From Guillardia theta CCMP2712 (Eukaryota > Cryptophyceae > Pyrenomonadales > Geminigeraceae), in assembly GCF_000315625.1 (NCBI RefSeq), contig NW_005434626.1, positions 57,930-121,929 on the forward strand: a DNA stretch of 64,000 bases, written 5' to 3'. A program made the position numbers and the translations under genes. Shown here piece by piece: positions 1 to 11,938 of this stretch. Under the pieces are notes generated by a model that was given only the letters and a program-made list of their open reading frames with translations, was not told the DNA's origin and ran no database searches. Position 1 is the first letter of the stretch; each line of letters starts with the position of its first letter.

Positions 1-880
1 CCCTGACCTCGTGCAGACAGTCCCGCAAGACTCCCACACACCCTGGTCCGCTCAAGGGATCTCGAAGGGTCAAGGAGCACTGCTCAATGCTGCCTCCCAG
101 CGCAGTTGAGAGTCCCTTGGAGCCCTCCAGCCTCTCCAGGCCGTTCACCGCTGCCTCAGCAGCAGCTGTGAAAGGTTCAGGGAGCTGCTACAGCGGGAGG
201 AAGAGAGGAGCTACCATTGGCGATGTCCTGCATGACGGAGCCCTCCACGACGTCATGCACAACGAGGACGTCCAGGTACATGAGATCCCCCAAGGTCTCC
301 TCCATCCACCTGCCCTCTCTCCGACTCTGCAACAGCAGGTGGCTGGAGCGCATTGGGGGATCATGGAGCTGCGAGCAGAGGGGAGAGATGAGGAGCACCT
401 GAAAGACACGGCGAACATGCCAGGCCGAACGACCTCGGAGGCGGATGCATGGACGTGTGCTATCAGCACGATCCCCGCCTGACTCTCCTGTCACTCTGCT
501 GTCCCTCGACCTGATCGCGCACCTGAGGCTGCCTGCGCACAACGTAGAGAGGGAGGGTGAACGATGTTCCCTCCTCCTCCATCGAAAGTTCTGCAGCACC
601 GCACGTGCAAACGTCAGGCAGTGCCTTCACGAGCAGCGACAAGTTACCGTCATGCCGCCTCGATTCTCGTCGCCCGCTCTTGAAGAAGTCGTCATGCACA
701 ACCAACAACGTCGAGACGGAGAGTCACCTGCTGTATCCCCCCTTGCAGCCTCATCGACCTGGGCAACACACCGCCCCCCTGCCTCGCGTGAGGCGCCAAA
801 TTCACCATCGTGGATGTGGACGAGAAGGGCAGGGAGGAGGCGAACAGAAGCAGCACCAGCACCAGCAGAGACAGAAGCAT
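1..880 (-). CDS. Secreted protein of unknown function, partial at window edge
   Basis: I do not recognise the family. The start at 880 opens a classical signal peptide (MLLSLLVLVLLLFASS), followed by a basic stretch. Joining the short GT-AG introns at 727-679, about 44 nt near 500, about 89 nt near 400 and about 48 nt near 215 keeps the frame open. The resulting protein contains the pieces LYVVRRQPQ, AGIVLIAHVHASASEVVRP, GDLMYLDVLVVHDVV and SIEQCSLTLRDPLSG. Intron phases match at each junction (0, 0, 2, 1). The last exon runs off the left end, so the C-terminus is missing. Entry to the secretory pathway is well supported. A bipartite plastid leader is possible but unproven. Exon edges are hand-predicted, and the 89-nt intron has alternative acceptors that break the frame. 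Confidence 0.65.
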
Positions 881-1321
881 GTCACTGTTAAACTTGTTCC
901 TCCATCCGTTGCTGTATCAGATTTCACGTTTTCTCTCCTCTTGCGTCTCCCGACTGATCCGCTGCTGGACTCTTGCGATCGCTCACCATCTCAACCCGCG
1001 ATCCCTCATACCATCCTCCCTTCCCTCCCCTTGATTCTGCTTCTGCGGGCCTTGGTTGTCGTCGTTTCCCTGTGGAGTGTCCCCCACTCGTTTCGGTGAG
1101 ATGAAGAATGAGGGGTAACAGCGACTTGATGCACGGAATGGGAAATGGAAGCCCAAGATGAAGCAAGGGGAGGAGGCAATAGGGAGCGACGAATTACAAG
1201 GTGCAGGAGCGAAGAAATTCGGCGACCAGGGAAGAGCAGAGTGGGGCGAAGAAGGAAAGGGAGGGGAGGGGGGGATTTGCCGGGGGTGTTTAAGGGGGGT
1301 GATGTGGGAGGAAGAGGAGGA

Positions 1322-1460
1322 GCAGGACGTGGAGGAAATGGAGGATGTGGAGGACGTGGAGGATGTGGAGGACGTGGAGGATGTGGAGGACGTGGAGGAC
1401 GTGGAGGACGTGGAGGATGTGGAGGATGTGGAGGACGTGGAGGACGTGGAGGCTATGATC
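1322..1460. repeat. 9-bp GA-rich minisatellite (gtggaggac / gtggaggat)
   Basis: About 14 imperfect copies of a 9-bp unit alternate gtggaggat and gtggaggac. Because 9 is a multiple of 3, all frames stay open: GGRGGC and VEDVED on the plus strand, STSSTS on the minus strand. None of these open frames has other gene-like sequence around it. Confidence 0.9.
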
Positions 1461-1539
1461 CTGGCTAGACGGAGCACTTTCGTGGCATGGCGCTTGCGAC
1501 GACCCAGAGGAAACTCAAAAAGCTAGAAAAATCGAGAGG

Positions 1540-2700
1540 AACTCTTCGAGCTTATTGAGTTTACAAGGCCGGATCGCTAGTGACCCCTTGGGAAGTCAGC
1601 CTTGGGCCGTGCCAGGCCCTCCTGCACCTATCATCAGCCCCCCTCATCCCCTCCTCGCCCAACCGCTACCCTCACCATCACCCCCACCCCCCCTTTTGTC
1701 TTCATTATCACCCCTCCCAAAGAAAACCACCATACTCTTCTACACGACACCCCAACTCGTACTATAATGACCCCACAGGACCACCCCATCAGGAAAAAAG
1801 AACCTTACCCCCCCTGCCCACCCCCTGTAAAACCCTTATAGGTACCCCTCTGACTCCTTGGTAAGTAGTACCACCCCTCCATCGGGAGGTGAAACATGGA
1901 TGGGTAACTGCGCCAACTAGTTGAGGTACGCAGGAGGCAACGAAGAGAGACAGGGGTGGTAGTATTAGGGGGTAGGGGTTGTGAAAGAAGCAAGGGTCCT
2001 GAAGGTAGGTTCATTTTGGGACGGGGAGAGTTGAATGGGGGTGGGGTTATTGGTATCGTAGGGTAGGTTTGTGTACATGTTGCTGGCCTGTGAGTGATGG
2101 GAAATAGGTGGGTAGGGGTGTAATTATTAAAACCAATGAGGGGGAAATATGGGTGGGGTACTACAGGATGGAGGTGGGGTTATTATGAAAAAGATTTCAC
2201 AAGCAGTCGTTGAAAGATAGGGGGGGTGCTAGAGAGAGGGGTGGGTAGTCTCATCAGAAGCTTAGTCAGGGTAATTGGAGGCCACCCCCATCCAATCCGG
2301 GATTTACGGGGGTGAAGCTGAGGGGGTAGGGTCATCCTGCGTTTGGCCATGGCAAGACTCGGGCAATGTTTGAAGTATGGGGAGAGGAAAAGATGGGAGA
2401 GGAGGAGGACCGGAGTAGACCATCCTTGCTCTCCTGCTCCTGATTCTCTCTGAGCTCTTCTAGCTCTTCCCTTTCATTGTGATCTCTCTCCCTCTTTCTT
2501 CTGGCATCGACCTGGACTCCTTCCCGCACCTAAAAGTCACCCAGGCAGAAACATACATTACTCATGATGGCATGGAAAGTCCAGGGGTATGAAATTTAAG
2601 GATTTGCCGACCAGACTTCGTCTGTCTTGAAGGTTGTTCATTCTCGTTTCACTTGATGGTCAGTCGGCATAGCTTTTGAATCTCGTCGCAACTCCCCCAC
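1540..2700. other. Intergenic stretch with strand-asymmetric C-rich then G-rich composition
   Basis: From about 1620 to 1860 the plus strand is rich in runs of C. From about 1960 to 2330 it is rich in runs of G (gggtggggt, gggggtaggg). I see no convincing exon here. The stretch from 2530 to 2710 should hold the promoter of the channel gene that starts at 2711, but no clear core element is visible. Confidence 0.6.
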
Positions 2701-2710
2701 ACTAGCACCG

Positions 2711-5700
2711 ATGAACACGGACGATGGTTCAAGTGCCCGACTGGAATCCTTCTACGAGGTTGAAAACTTCTCCGAAGCTATCAGCGACCGTCAGAATGGC
2801 GCGCATTCTACCGGCATGGACGGGCATGCGTCGGATGCGCACAAGTTCGATGCGGGTCCCGCAGTTGGTGAGGATAATGTGCTGTTGTCTTCTCTGCTCC
2901 CCGTAACGATCTACTTGAACTAGATGCCGCGGAGAAGCAGAAACAGAAGGTGGATCCCAACCCTCAGTACTGGCGCAGACATGTTGGCCATACCGATGGG
3001 ACGCTGGACATGCTTTTTGCGCCCAATATGACTCGGATGTACGTCAGCGGATCCGAGCACGAGGAGACCCCGCAAGAGGAGGTATCAGAGACAAAGAGGA
3101 AGACAATATCTGCTTTCCAGAAGGTGAAACTGATCACTGCATGGGCGAAGAAGGGCAAGTTCCTCAACGGGAGCAATGGATGGCACTCTCCCCTGAAATC
3201 TCCCAACAGGGGTTCGAAAGTTGCTTCGACCCCTGTTGAACCAGAAGCTGATGCTGAACAAGAGGTTCAAGAGATAGCTGAAGATGGCAAGGCCCTGGAC
3301 AGGTTGCGGATAGCTTCCAAGAAGATTGGCATCGCCAAGAAAGCTTTTGGAAAACGCCCTGAACTGAAGCAGGCTTCATTCGCAAAGAAATTTCCCATCA
3401 ACAAAGCTCTGCAGCGAGCCGCCCATCGTGTCACGATCGTCAAGGCTTTTGAGCACAACAATCTGTTCTCGAGGCTTGCGGCTGAAGCGAAGGGCTACAT
3501 GAACTCTGGATCTCCAACTCTCACCGCTCTCAAGGTTTGTTGTTGCGCTTTCATCGTGACCTGATGTGCATGACCTTGGTGTTCAGGCCATCCTCTCCAG
3601 CGATCGAACAAATGCGGAGATTATTGAGCTGACGTTTGACTATCCTTCTCTCAAAGCTGAAGTGAAGGCGATCTTGAAGAAGGAGCAGAAGGATCGTGAG
3701 CGGCGGCTGACGGAGGAGAGGGTAAAGCTGGCTCTTGGAGGGACCAGAAGACCCTCGAGGAGGCCGACGCTGCATAAGAGCGCATCGCTCATGTCTGACC
3801 CGCTGTCGAAATGGTCGCCAGTGGAGATTGACGAGGATGAGCGGAGGAGGGTCCTCGGGTATGGTCAATCGAAAGAGGAATTCTTGGAGAGTTTAGGGGG
3901 CAAGGCGGATGTGACGGCGAATCAAGTGGTTGTTGCTCGCCTCATGCAAGCCCTGTCAGACCTGAACAACAGCCAGGAATCTGACACTTCGAGACTGCAT
4001 CTTCTCAACTTCTACAAATGCTTTCACCCAGACTCAAAGTTTGTTGACATTTGGACAATAGTTTACGTGATGTTGATCCTGTACATAGCGACGATTGGAA
4101 TTTACCGAACTACGTTTGTTGAGATTCCCTCCTCTAACTGCAACCCTGCTTTCTCCGAGTGGGATTGGTTCGACTTTTCCGTGGATGGATTTTTCTTGAT
4201 TGATGTGCTGCTTCGAACATTCCTGTTCGGTCAATTCGGGAATAATAATGCTTCCACATGGGAGAACTCAGAAGCGGTTTTGGAGCCATCGAAAGTGATT
4301 GTAATGTACATGAAGAACGGTATGTTGGTGGACACCATCACGAGCGTTCCGATTCAATGGATTGTCATGTTCGGAGTCCCTAGCTGTAACACGTCCAACA
4401 GCTCCCAGTTGCTCTACTTGCGTTTGCTGCGTCTATACAGATTAACTCGCATCTACAAATTGTTCCAGTCATACAAGATCAAGAGCTGGCTACGTTACTT
4501 GAAGAGGCGGATAGGAAACAACAACATTCTGCAGATGGTCAATTTAGCTATCGTGGTGATGTCGATCAATCACATCTGGACGTGCCTCTCGTGGCTGGTC
4601 CAGTCGACCGACAGCACCATTGATCCGGCATCTGGTCTCTCAGGGTTTGAGCAATACCAGACCGCCATCGGTCTGCAGCTAACTGCCTCGCCGTTCCAGC
4701 AGTACTCTGTCTCATTCATGGTCACTCTTCAGATCATGTTTGCCATCGATCCCTACAACGCTACCACGACACCTGAAGCTTGGTTCGGCGTCTTGACTGT
4801 CTGCCTGAGCGTCGTCATCAACGCGACGATGTTGAGCAAAGTGATTGAGATCTGGGAGACGATCAACAGGGCGCAGACAGAGAGAGACAACAGGATCAAT
4901 GCGGTGATGGAGTTCTTGCGATCCAACGGGATCGACGGGATGCTGCGCAACGACATCTTGGATTACTTTGAGTTCAGATACTCAAACGAGCACTTTGATG
5001 TTGAGAAGAAACTCCTCGATGAGTTGCCGACGGAGATGCAATCGCGGGTGATACACAAGATCTTTCCTCGGGCTCTCGATTCATGCTACCTCTTCACGGG
5101 AGCAAGTGAAGGCTTCATCGCACAGTGCGTCGTACGCATGGCTCGTCGGCCGCTGCGCACGATGCCAGGGCAAGTGATCACGGCAGAGGGCACTTTGGGC
5201 TCGGAGATGTTTCTGGTGAGCTCTTGTTGCGATGCCACACCAACTGACCGATGTCTCTGTAGCTCAAGTCGGGCTCAGCCGAGGTGTCTGTCCAGGACGT
5301 CGGAGGGAAGCCCAGGGGCCTCGGGCTGATCGGGCCTGGCCAGTGCTTCGGGGAGATCTCCTTGTGGATGGAGTCGAGGAGGACGGCAACGGTGACGTCA
5401 CTGGACTACTGTCAGCTCTTCATGCTCGCCAAGGAAGATCTCGAGAACGTACTCGATCGCTTCCCCGAGATGGCTCCCTCCATCGCCACTTTCGCCATAG
5501 CCCCGATTCTCCGCACGAAAGAACTCGTCCCCAGCATGGAGGGCCTTACGCAGTATGCTGCTGAGCGGATTGCAAGGAGAATGGCATTCAATCGGGAGGA
5601 TTTCGCCGATGGTAATCCCTCCTCCTGTCCCGTGCCCTTCCTGGAGCTACCCTCTTCGCCCTCTTCCTCCCCTTCCATCCCTCTGATTTTCCAGCTTTCC

Positions 5701-6340
5701 TTCCACCTCTCTACAGTTTATTGCGATTGACGGCTGCAAGCAGGCGAGGAGCTCTGCTCCTACGGCAAGCCTGCAGCCACTGCGTACGTGATACGGACAG
5801 GGAAGATCTTCTCGGAAGTCTACCAGGGCAGGCTGGAGATCCTCCACAATGACCTGCGATGCGTTGGCTTCACGGAGATGCTGGTCGGCAAGACGTACCA
5901 GGAGACGGTCAAGGCAAAGGGAATGGTACAGGCGTACAAACTGACATACTCGGACATGCTCGAGCTCTTGGGATCCTCCAGGTGTTCTCCTTGCGCCTCC
6001 CTCCTTTCCCCTCCCTCCCATCATGCGGCACTCACTCCTTCCCTTCCTCGCCCCATTATCACTCCCCGCTCCTCCTCCCCCCACTCCTCCCACCCCTTCG
6101 CTCTCTTCGTTCCTGCAACCTCACTTCAGTCTACACAGCGAGTCCTACGTGCTCGAGCAGATCAAGATTTCGGCTCAGAAGCAGTTCCGCAAGGTGAAGA
6201 AAGCGCACATTGGCATGCGATGGAACCTGCTGCTAGACAGCATCCTCAGCATCATCGAAGTGCCCGATCAAACAGAGAACGGAAACATGTTGCAGATCAT
6301 GATGGGCGCCATCGGACAGCGCTCCCCTCGCCCGCGATGA
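2711..6340 (+). CDS. Cyclic-nucleotide-gated-type cation channel without a GYG filter, with two CNBD-like domains
   Basis: Six exons (2711-2867, 2924-3534, 3587-5215, 5263-5611, 5744-5981, 6130-6340) join in phase to about 1064 residues. After a basic cytosolic N-terminus come six membrane segments: S1 near residue 407 (FVDIWTIVYVMLILY), S2 (FFLIDVLLRTFLFG), and an arginine-rich S4 (YLRLLRLYRLTRIYKLF). The pore region reads LQIMFAIDPYNATTTPEAWF, so the usual TVGYGD filter is absent. A C-linker follows (RNDILDYFEFRY). The first cyclic-nucleotide-binding domain has a good phosphate-binding cassette (FGEISLWMESRRTATV, near residue 828). A second, weaker CNBD-like fold follows at about 916-995. 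The family usually sits in plasma or ciliary membranes. Ion selectivity cannot be inferred. The last acceptor could be 6130 or 6139. Confidence 0.88.
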
Positions 6341-6482
6341 CCCTACTCCCTCACACTGCTCAGTGCAGGCTTGTATATCATAGTTGTTCATCAAATCAAT
6401 CAAAACTTTCGCGCTGCCGCTGCCTGCTGTCATGGCCCGTCGCTGCCATAGCCTACTGACTGAGTTCCGTCCAACTGCCCGG

Positions 6483-6570
6483 CAGGAGCGTTTGTCTCCC
6501 AGTTCGGCTAGCCCTGGCCGCCCGGGCCGGCGGCCCGCGGCCCGGGCCGCGGCCGGGTGAGCAAGGTAAC
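6483..6570. repeat. GC-rich palindrome-rich island
   Basis: The stretch is almost pure G and C, made of overlapping self-complementary words such as cccgggccggcggcccgcgg. It lies between the channel gene and an AT-rich stretch (6600-6720). It resembles the islands near 13060, 15640, 36800, 42000 and 54530. Confidence 0.7.
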
Positions 6571-6822
6571 GTTCAGTTGCGGCGGTAACGGATAAACTCA
6601 GTGATTCTTGTCCGAGGGGGTATCAATTTTCCTTACAAACTCATTTTCTACAACCATATATTTCATCATTGATATCAAAAATTGAAATATAGAAACAAAT
6701 ATTCGATATATATTTCATATCGTGGATCAGAGGATGTTTCCCCCAGCATCGTTCACCTCTACTGCTATGTCACTACGATGCTCTAGCGAAGAATGCCTGC
6801 CAATCCTTCCGCCTAACCTCCT

Positions 6823-7205
6823 CCTCCTCCACCCCTCCTCCTCCACCCTCTCCTCCTCCACCCTCTCCTCCTCCACCCTCTCCTCCTCCACCCTCTCCTC
6901 CTCCACCCTCTCCTCCTCCACCCTCTCCTCCTCCACCCTCTCCTCCGTGTCTCCTCCTTGTCTCCTCCTTGTCTCCTCCTCCACCGTCTCCTCCTCCACC
7001 CTCTCCTCCTTGTCTCCTCCTTGTCTCCTCCTTGTCTCCTCCTTGTCTCCTCCTTGTCTCCTCCTCCCATCTCCTCCACACTCTCCTCCGCCGTCTCCTC
7101 CTCCACCCTCCACCCTCTCCTCCTTGTCTCCTCCTTGTCTCCTCCTTGTCTCCTCCTCCACCCTCTCCTCCTCCACCGTCTCCTCCTCCACCCTCTCATC
7201 CTTGA
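6823..7205. repeat. CTCC-rich minisatellite (15-bp and 11-bp units)
   Basis: Two related units alternate in blocks: tcctcctccaccctc (15 bp) and tctcctccttg (11 bp). All frames stay open on both strands, giving SSTLSSSTLSS or RRRGWRRR type peptides, so the long open frames are by-products of the repeat. The remaining bases up to 7687 show no convincing exon. Confidence 0.9.
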
Positions 7206-7687
7206 CCAACCTCCAACTTCTCCTCGTCCCTCCAACTTCTCCTCGTCTTCCTTCCCCCTCCCGTTTTCCCCTCGCCCCCGCCCAATTCCTCCCCACCCTC
7301 CTTTTCCTCTTCTTCTAATGCTGCCCTGCTCCTGCTGCCTGTCTATTCGAGCTCAGTCTCAACTACATTCTCTCTTTACACCGTGATGCAATCCTCCAAC
7401 GATCTCCCGCCTCACTTCGACCTTCGATTTGCCCTGCTACACTCAAGTTGCTTCACGTCCCCTATCGCTCTTCCACAGCTTCACTCTCATATTGGTCTTG
7501 TTCATCATCTGGCCATGGACTTTACCTTCGGCTTCTGACTCTTTCTTCCTTGTCTTCCAGGCTCGTTTGCCCCCCCTTGGATCGTCACGTTGTTGGTGTG
7601 GATACAGAGCTCTTGGGTCTCATGCTCACAACCGTGGACAGGAATGTGGTAAAGTCAGGTTGAAACTTTGAGCTGTACGCCGCCGCT

Positions 7688-10600
7688 ATGCTGGGTTCTT
7701 TGTCGCCGATGTCCAACGGTGTCAGAACACGCGAAGATCTGGAGAAGAAGGTTCAGGAGCAAGCTGAGCAGATCAAGAAATTGGCTGAGAGTCTTCACAA
7801 TCAACAACTCAAGTGATTGGCCACCACTCCCCTGAGTTTGTGAGGTTGACTTTGCCTCCAAGGTTTCAGCAACTTCAGCAGAAGTATCAACAGCTGCACA
7901 ATGAGAATGCTGTTCTCAAGGTACAGCGAGTGTGAACCAATCCGGACTGAAGGAGCTTGTCAGGCGTCCGGGAAGACAGGAGGCGATGACCAAGGAGGCA
8001 TCATGAGCGAGTTGTCCAAGAAAGATGCTATGCTTGACAGGTGCAGCGAACAGTGTTGTGGTGGAAGGCAGTGAATTTCTGTTTACAAAGGATGAAACGA
8101 GAAGCGAAGCAAGTGATTGATGCCCTTAAGAAGAAGCATGCTGAGGAGGTGATGATAAGCTCCTCCCTCTCTCCTTCCTTGTTCATGTGGGTGCAGATCG
8201 AAGCACTCAAGGCGTCTCACTTGACTCTGTCTCCTGCCTCTTCATCGAGCAGGGCAGCAGCTGGCGACCCGTCGAGCTCGCATGTACTGGAGGTTCTCAC
8301 TGCTCTCACTTTCCTGACGTCGAGCGTGTCTAGCAGGGGCCTGCTGCTCATGTTGCAGCTCTCACTGCCGAGCTGGGGGAAGCAAGAGGACGGATCTCTG
8401 AACTAGAGGTGAGTTAGGAAGGGGAGTAGAGGAAGCAGAGTGTTACGGGCGAACGAGCAGGGTTGGGATGCGCGTCCGTGTCATACGGGAGAGAGTTGAG
8501 GAGAAGTTGAGGAGAAGGATTTGACGACACAACAGGTGAAGCTCAACGCAGCTGAAGAAGCTCAAGTGGACAAGGAATGGCTGGAAGCAGACCTAATGGC
8601 CGCAAAGAGCGAGATCGAGAACTTGAAGAAGGACTTGGCTCTCGCACAAGCAAACTCACACGTCAGGGACGGAGCGAAGGAGCACGAGAAGGAGATGAAG
8701 AGGTTGATTGAGGAGTCGAAGCGGTTGAAAGAGACCAACGAGGAGATGAAGAGTGCTGTTGCTGCCGCCGAGCAAGGGAAGCTGACTCTTCAATCCGCGC
8801 TGGCAGCCATGGAAAGAGAAGTAGGAGAGAAGAAGCAGCAGGAGGAGAAGAGGGAGGAAACTGCGAGATTGCTGGAGAAGGAGTTGGAGGAAGCAACAGG
8901 GGAGATAAAGACACTCCGAGCTAAGATTTTTGAGCTGGAGGAGGACGGTGAATTGCTTCGAAAAGATCTCGAGGCCACGAAAAGGAAGCTGGAGGAGCAA
9001 CAGGCCAAGTTTGAGGAAGAAAAGCTTGCAAGCGAGGAAAGACTTCAGTCGAGCAGCAAGGTGACAGAAGAGGACACTCGCTCCTGCTCACGTTCTTGCA
9101 GAGTCCCACGACTTCTCTGCAGCTGGGAGACATGCAGGGCGAGGTCTGTCTGATTGTCCGCCAGGTCCTTGAAGCCATCGATCTCGCCAACCTAGTCGAG
9201 GCTGATGGAAAGTCGCTGGTGCAAGAGGCATGCAGTCTGCAGGAGCAGCAGGCAGCCCGAGAGAAGGAGAGCAGGGAGATGAAACTGGAGGTTAACGAGA
9301 AGGAGAGCAAGATTGAAGGACTGCAGAGCCAGTTGGCAGAGCAGAAGCAGTTAGTCTTCGAGCACCAGCAGACCGTGCAGGAGTTGAAACGAGCCAAAGC
9401 TAGCATGGAGGAGGAGCTCGAGAGTTTGCAAGTCGAGAACAAGAAGCAGAAAGAGCAGATCACCAAGATCAAGAACGAAGCGCAGAAGGCGACTGACAAG
9501 AGCAAGACTTTGGTTGAAGAGGCACAGATGGCGAAGATCGAGCTCGAGAAAGACCTGGTCCAATACCAGGAGAAGATCGCAACCCAGGACGCCAGGATCG
9601 CCGAATTGCAGAACGAAAGACAGACTCTCATGGCAGTGAGGGCTGAGCTGGCGAGTCACAAGTCTGAATGGGAAGCCCTAGAGTCACAGCTGAGGCAGCA
9701 GCTGCAGGAGAGCGAGGAGGAGAGATCGCGTGCGGAGGAAAGAGAGGCGATCCTGAGGCAGAAGGCGGAGGAGCTGGAGGAGACCATGGCAAGGCAGGGC
9801 AACGCTCATGAGGTGCAGGAGCTGGAGATGCAGCTGCGAGAAGCGAACGAGAAGCTGGCGAAGTTGATGCAGCATGAGGAGCATGTGGAGACCATGCACA
9901 AGGCAGACGTGGACCACCTGAGGAGCGAGAATCAAGCGCTGCGAGAGAAGAACGACAAATATCGACAGATCTTGCAGCGAGTGAAGGACGAGAGGGCGCA
10001 GGAGGAGCAGCAGAAGCTCAAGGACGAGCAAGTGGAAGCAGCGCACAAGCAGGAGATCGAGAAGCTCAGGGAGAAGATCCTGGAGCTGCAGGCTGCTCCC
10101 AGCCATGCTTCCGCATCCAACGGCTTCGTGGCCTACTCGGACCTGATGAATGCGAGGGAGGAGATATCTCAGCTGGAGGAGGAGCTGAGGGCTGCGCGCA
10201 TGGAGAGTCAGATGCTGAGGAGAGAGCTCCAGGGGCACAACCAACAGCAAGAGGAGGGGGTCAACCGCGACGCCTTCCCTTCAGCGGGCGATCGGTTAGG
10301 CCCCGAGGCCGAATGGAGCAATTGGCAGGGCGCGAGCACGTTTGCCAACCCGGCGGCTCCCAGTGCTCTCGAGTCAAGTGCGGCATGCTCCAGCTCTAGC
10401 CCCGGGGCCTTCCAAGAGCTGCGGCACGACGAGGAGGGAGTAGCGTTCTACTCGCAGCGGGCTCTGTGCCTCGCAAGCGAGGAGGAGGTCCAAAGCGCGT
10501 TGAGCAACATCGAGGGACTCCTGGAGAAGTGCCGAGCGGACTGCCCCCCGTCGTCTGCCGTCCTGACAAGACTCGTGAGCGAGGTAGAGCTGCTGCGTCC

Positions 10601-11912
10601 GATGGTCAGCCTGCGGGAACCAGCAGGAGAGACGGTGAGGAGGCGTCTTTCCTCCTCGGCGAGTACTCACTGGTCCGCCAGGTGGAGGTCAGGAGCTGGG
10701 AGGAGCTCTCGATGCTCCTCTTCGTGAACTCCGACATGCCCGACGGAAGTCCCTTCGTGTTCTGCGGCATGCCGGACTCCGAGTCTCGTCTCCTTACCAG
10801 CGCACAGCAGGTAAGCACATGACGAACTGCTGCCCAGGCTACGTGAACGGGGAAGTGACGTCCACTAGGTGAGCGAGAGATGCCAAGACAAGGAGTTGGC
10901 GATCGTGGAGGTGACAAGTAACTGCGCGCTTAACTTGCTGACATGCTGTCAAGAACTTCCGCAAGGAAGCGAGCAAGCGACTTTCAACTTCGGCCTCTGC
11001 GTTGGAGTGGATGGTGAGCAAACTAAGGAGCAGAATGCGCTTAGGGGGAGATGAGAGGGACGAGGGTAGATGAACGGGGGGAGACGAGTTGAGTGAGCAG
11101 GAGATTGCAGGCGCTGGGCCATAGGAATGGCCTGCCGACGAGGATGATCGATTTTTGCTCTTCTCCTCTCGCTGCTGTTCACTGCGCAACTCTGGGAGCA
11201 GAAGACAAGCCGGGAGTGAGTGAGTTGCTTCCTGCTGGAAGGAACTGACAAGCTTCAGGTCGTGTGGGCGGTGGATGCGAGCGTTTGTCACGAGAGCAGT
11301 CACTTCTTCCCTCTGTGGAAACAGGATGCGAGCTGGTGGAAAGCGTCAGCAAGGAGGGGAAGAGCTCGAGGCTTTTCTGGGGGGAAAGTGATGTCAGGAG
11401 AGGAGTTTGAGGATTTCGTGCTTTACGGGAAAGAGAAAGCGGAACGAGAGCGAGGGATGGAGATGGGAATGGAGGAAGACAGAAATCAGCCGCTGGGACA
11501 CGAAGAGAGGGTCGAGGCCATTGACCTTCAGGTGTTCGGCGACTCTGTCTTCTTTGTAGAGCCGACGATCCCCGGCGAGTCGCTCTCCTCCACCTCCTCC
11601 TCTTCAATGCAACAGGTGGTAATACCCGAAGTTAGGCTTCTTCCTCATCACGTTGCAGGGCCACATCGTCGCGATCATGGCGGATCGTTACAGGCGGCTG
11701 GAGGAGTGGCTGACGAGGAGGCCGGGAGCGTGAGTTGTCCCGTGACTAGGGGAGAAGGGAAGCTAAGCAGGCGCAGGTACCGTCGCATCCTCATCCCTGC
11801 TCGGCTCAAGCGTTCTATCCGGTCGCGGCTGGACCAGTCGGGGCTGACAGAGAAAACGCTGCAGCCCGGGCTAGACGGGCTGTGCAAGTGGATCCGCAGA
11901 TGTCACACATGA
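7688..11912 (+). CDS. Long coiled-coil protein, function unknown
   Basis: The gene has many exons joined by short introns. The start (MLGSLSPMSNGVRTREDL) is followed at once by heptad-like sequence. Exons 8536-9060 and about 9102-10635 encode almost unbroken coiled coil rich in E, K, Q and L (for example LEKELEEATGEIKTLRAKI). The downstream exons are short. They include VEVRSWEELSMLLFVNSDM, VFGDSVFFVEPTIPGES and the C-terminal YRRILIPARLKRSIRSRLD, ending at 11912 (WIRRCHT, stop). Phases match for most introns; the joins near 8270-8350 and 11250-11540 are uncertain. Candidates include a Golgi, centrosomal or cytoskeletal scaffold, but coiled coil alone does not identify a family. The stop lies 26 bp from the stop of the next gene, which is convergent. 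Confidence 0.8.
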
Positions 11913-11938
11913 AGTGAAGAGGTTGAGACAGACGCCTG

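Noticed and set aside
983-1526. Glycine-rich, VED-rich and STSS-rich frames
   Set aside because: Product of the 9-bp minisatellite; no unique coding sequence around them.
6727-7318. Long frames on both strands encoding EEERVEEE, RRRGWRRR or SSTLSS repeats
   Set aside because: By-products of the CTCC minisatellite, open in nearly all frames.
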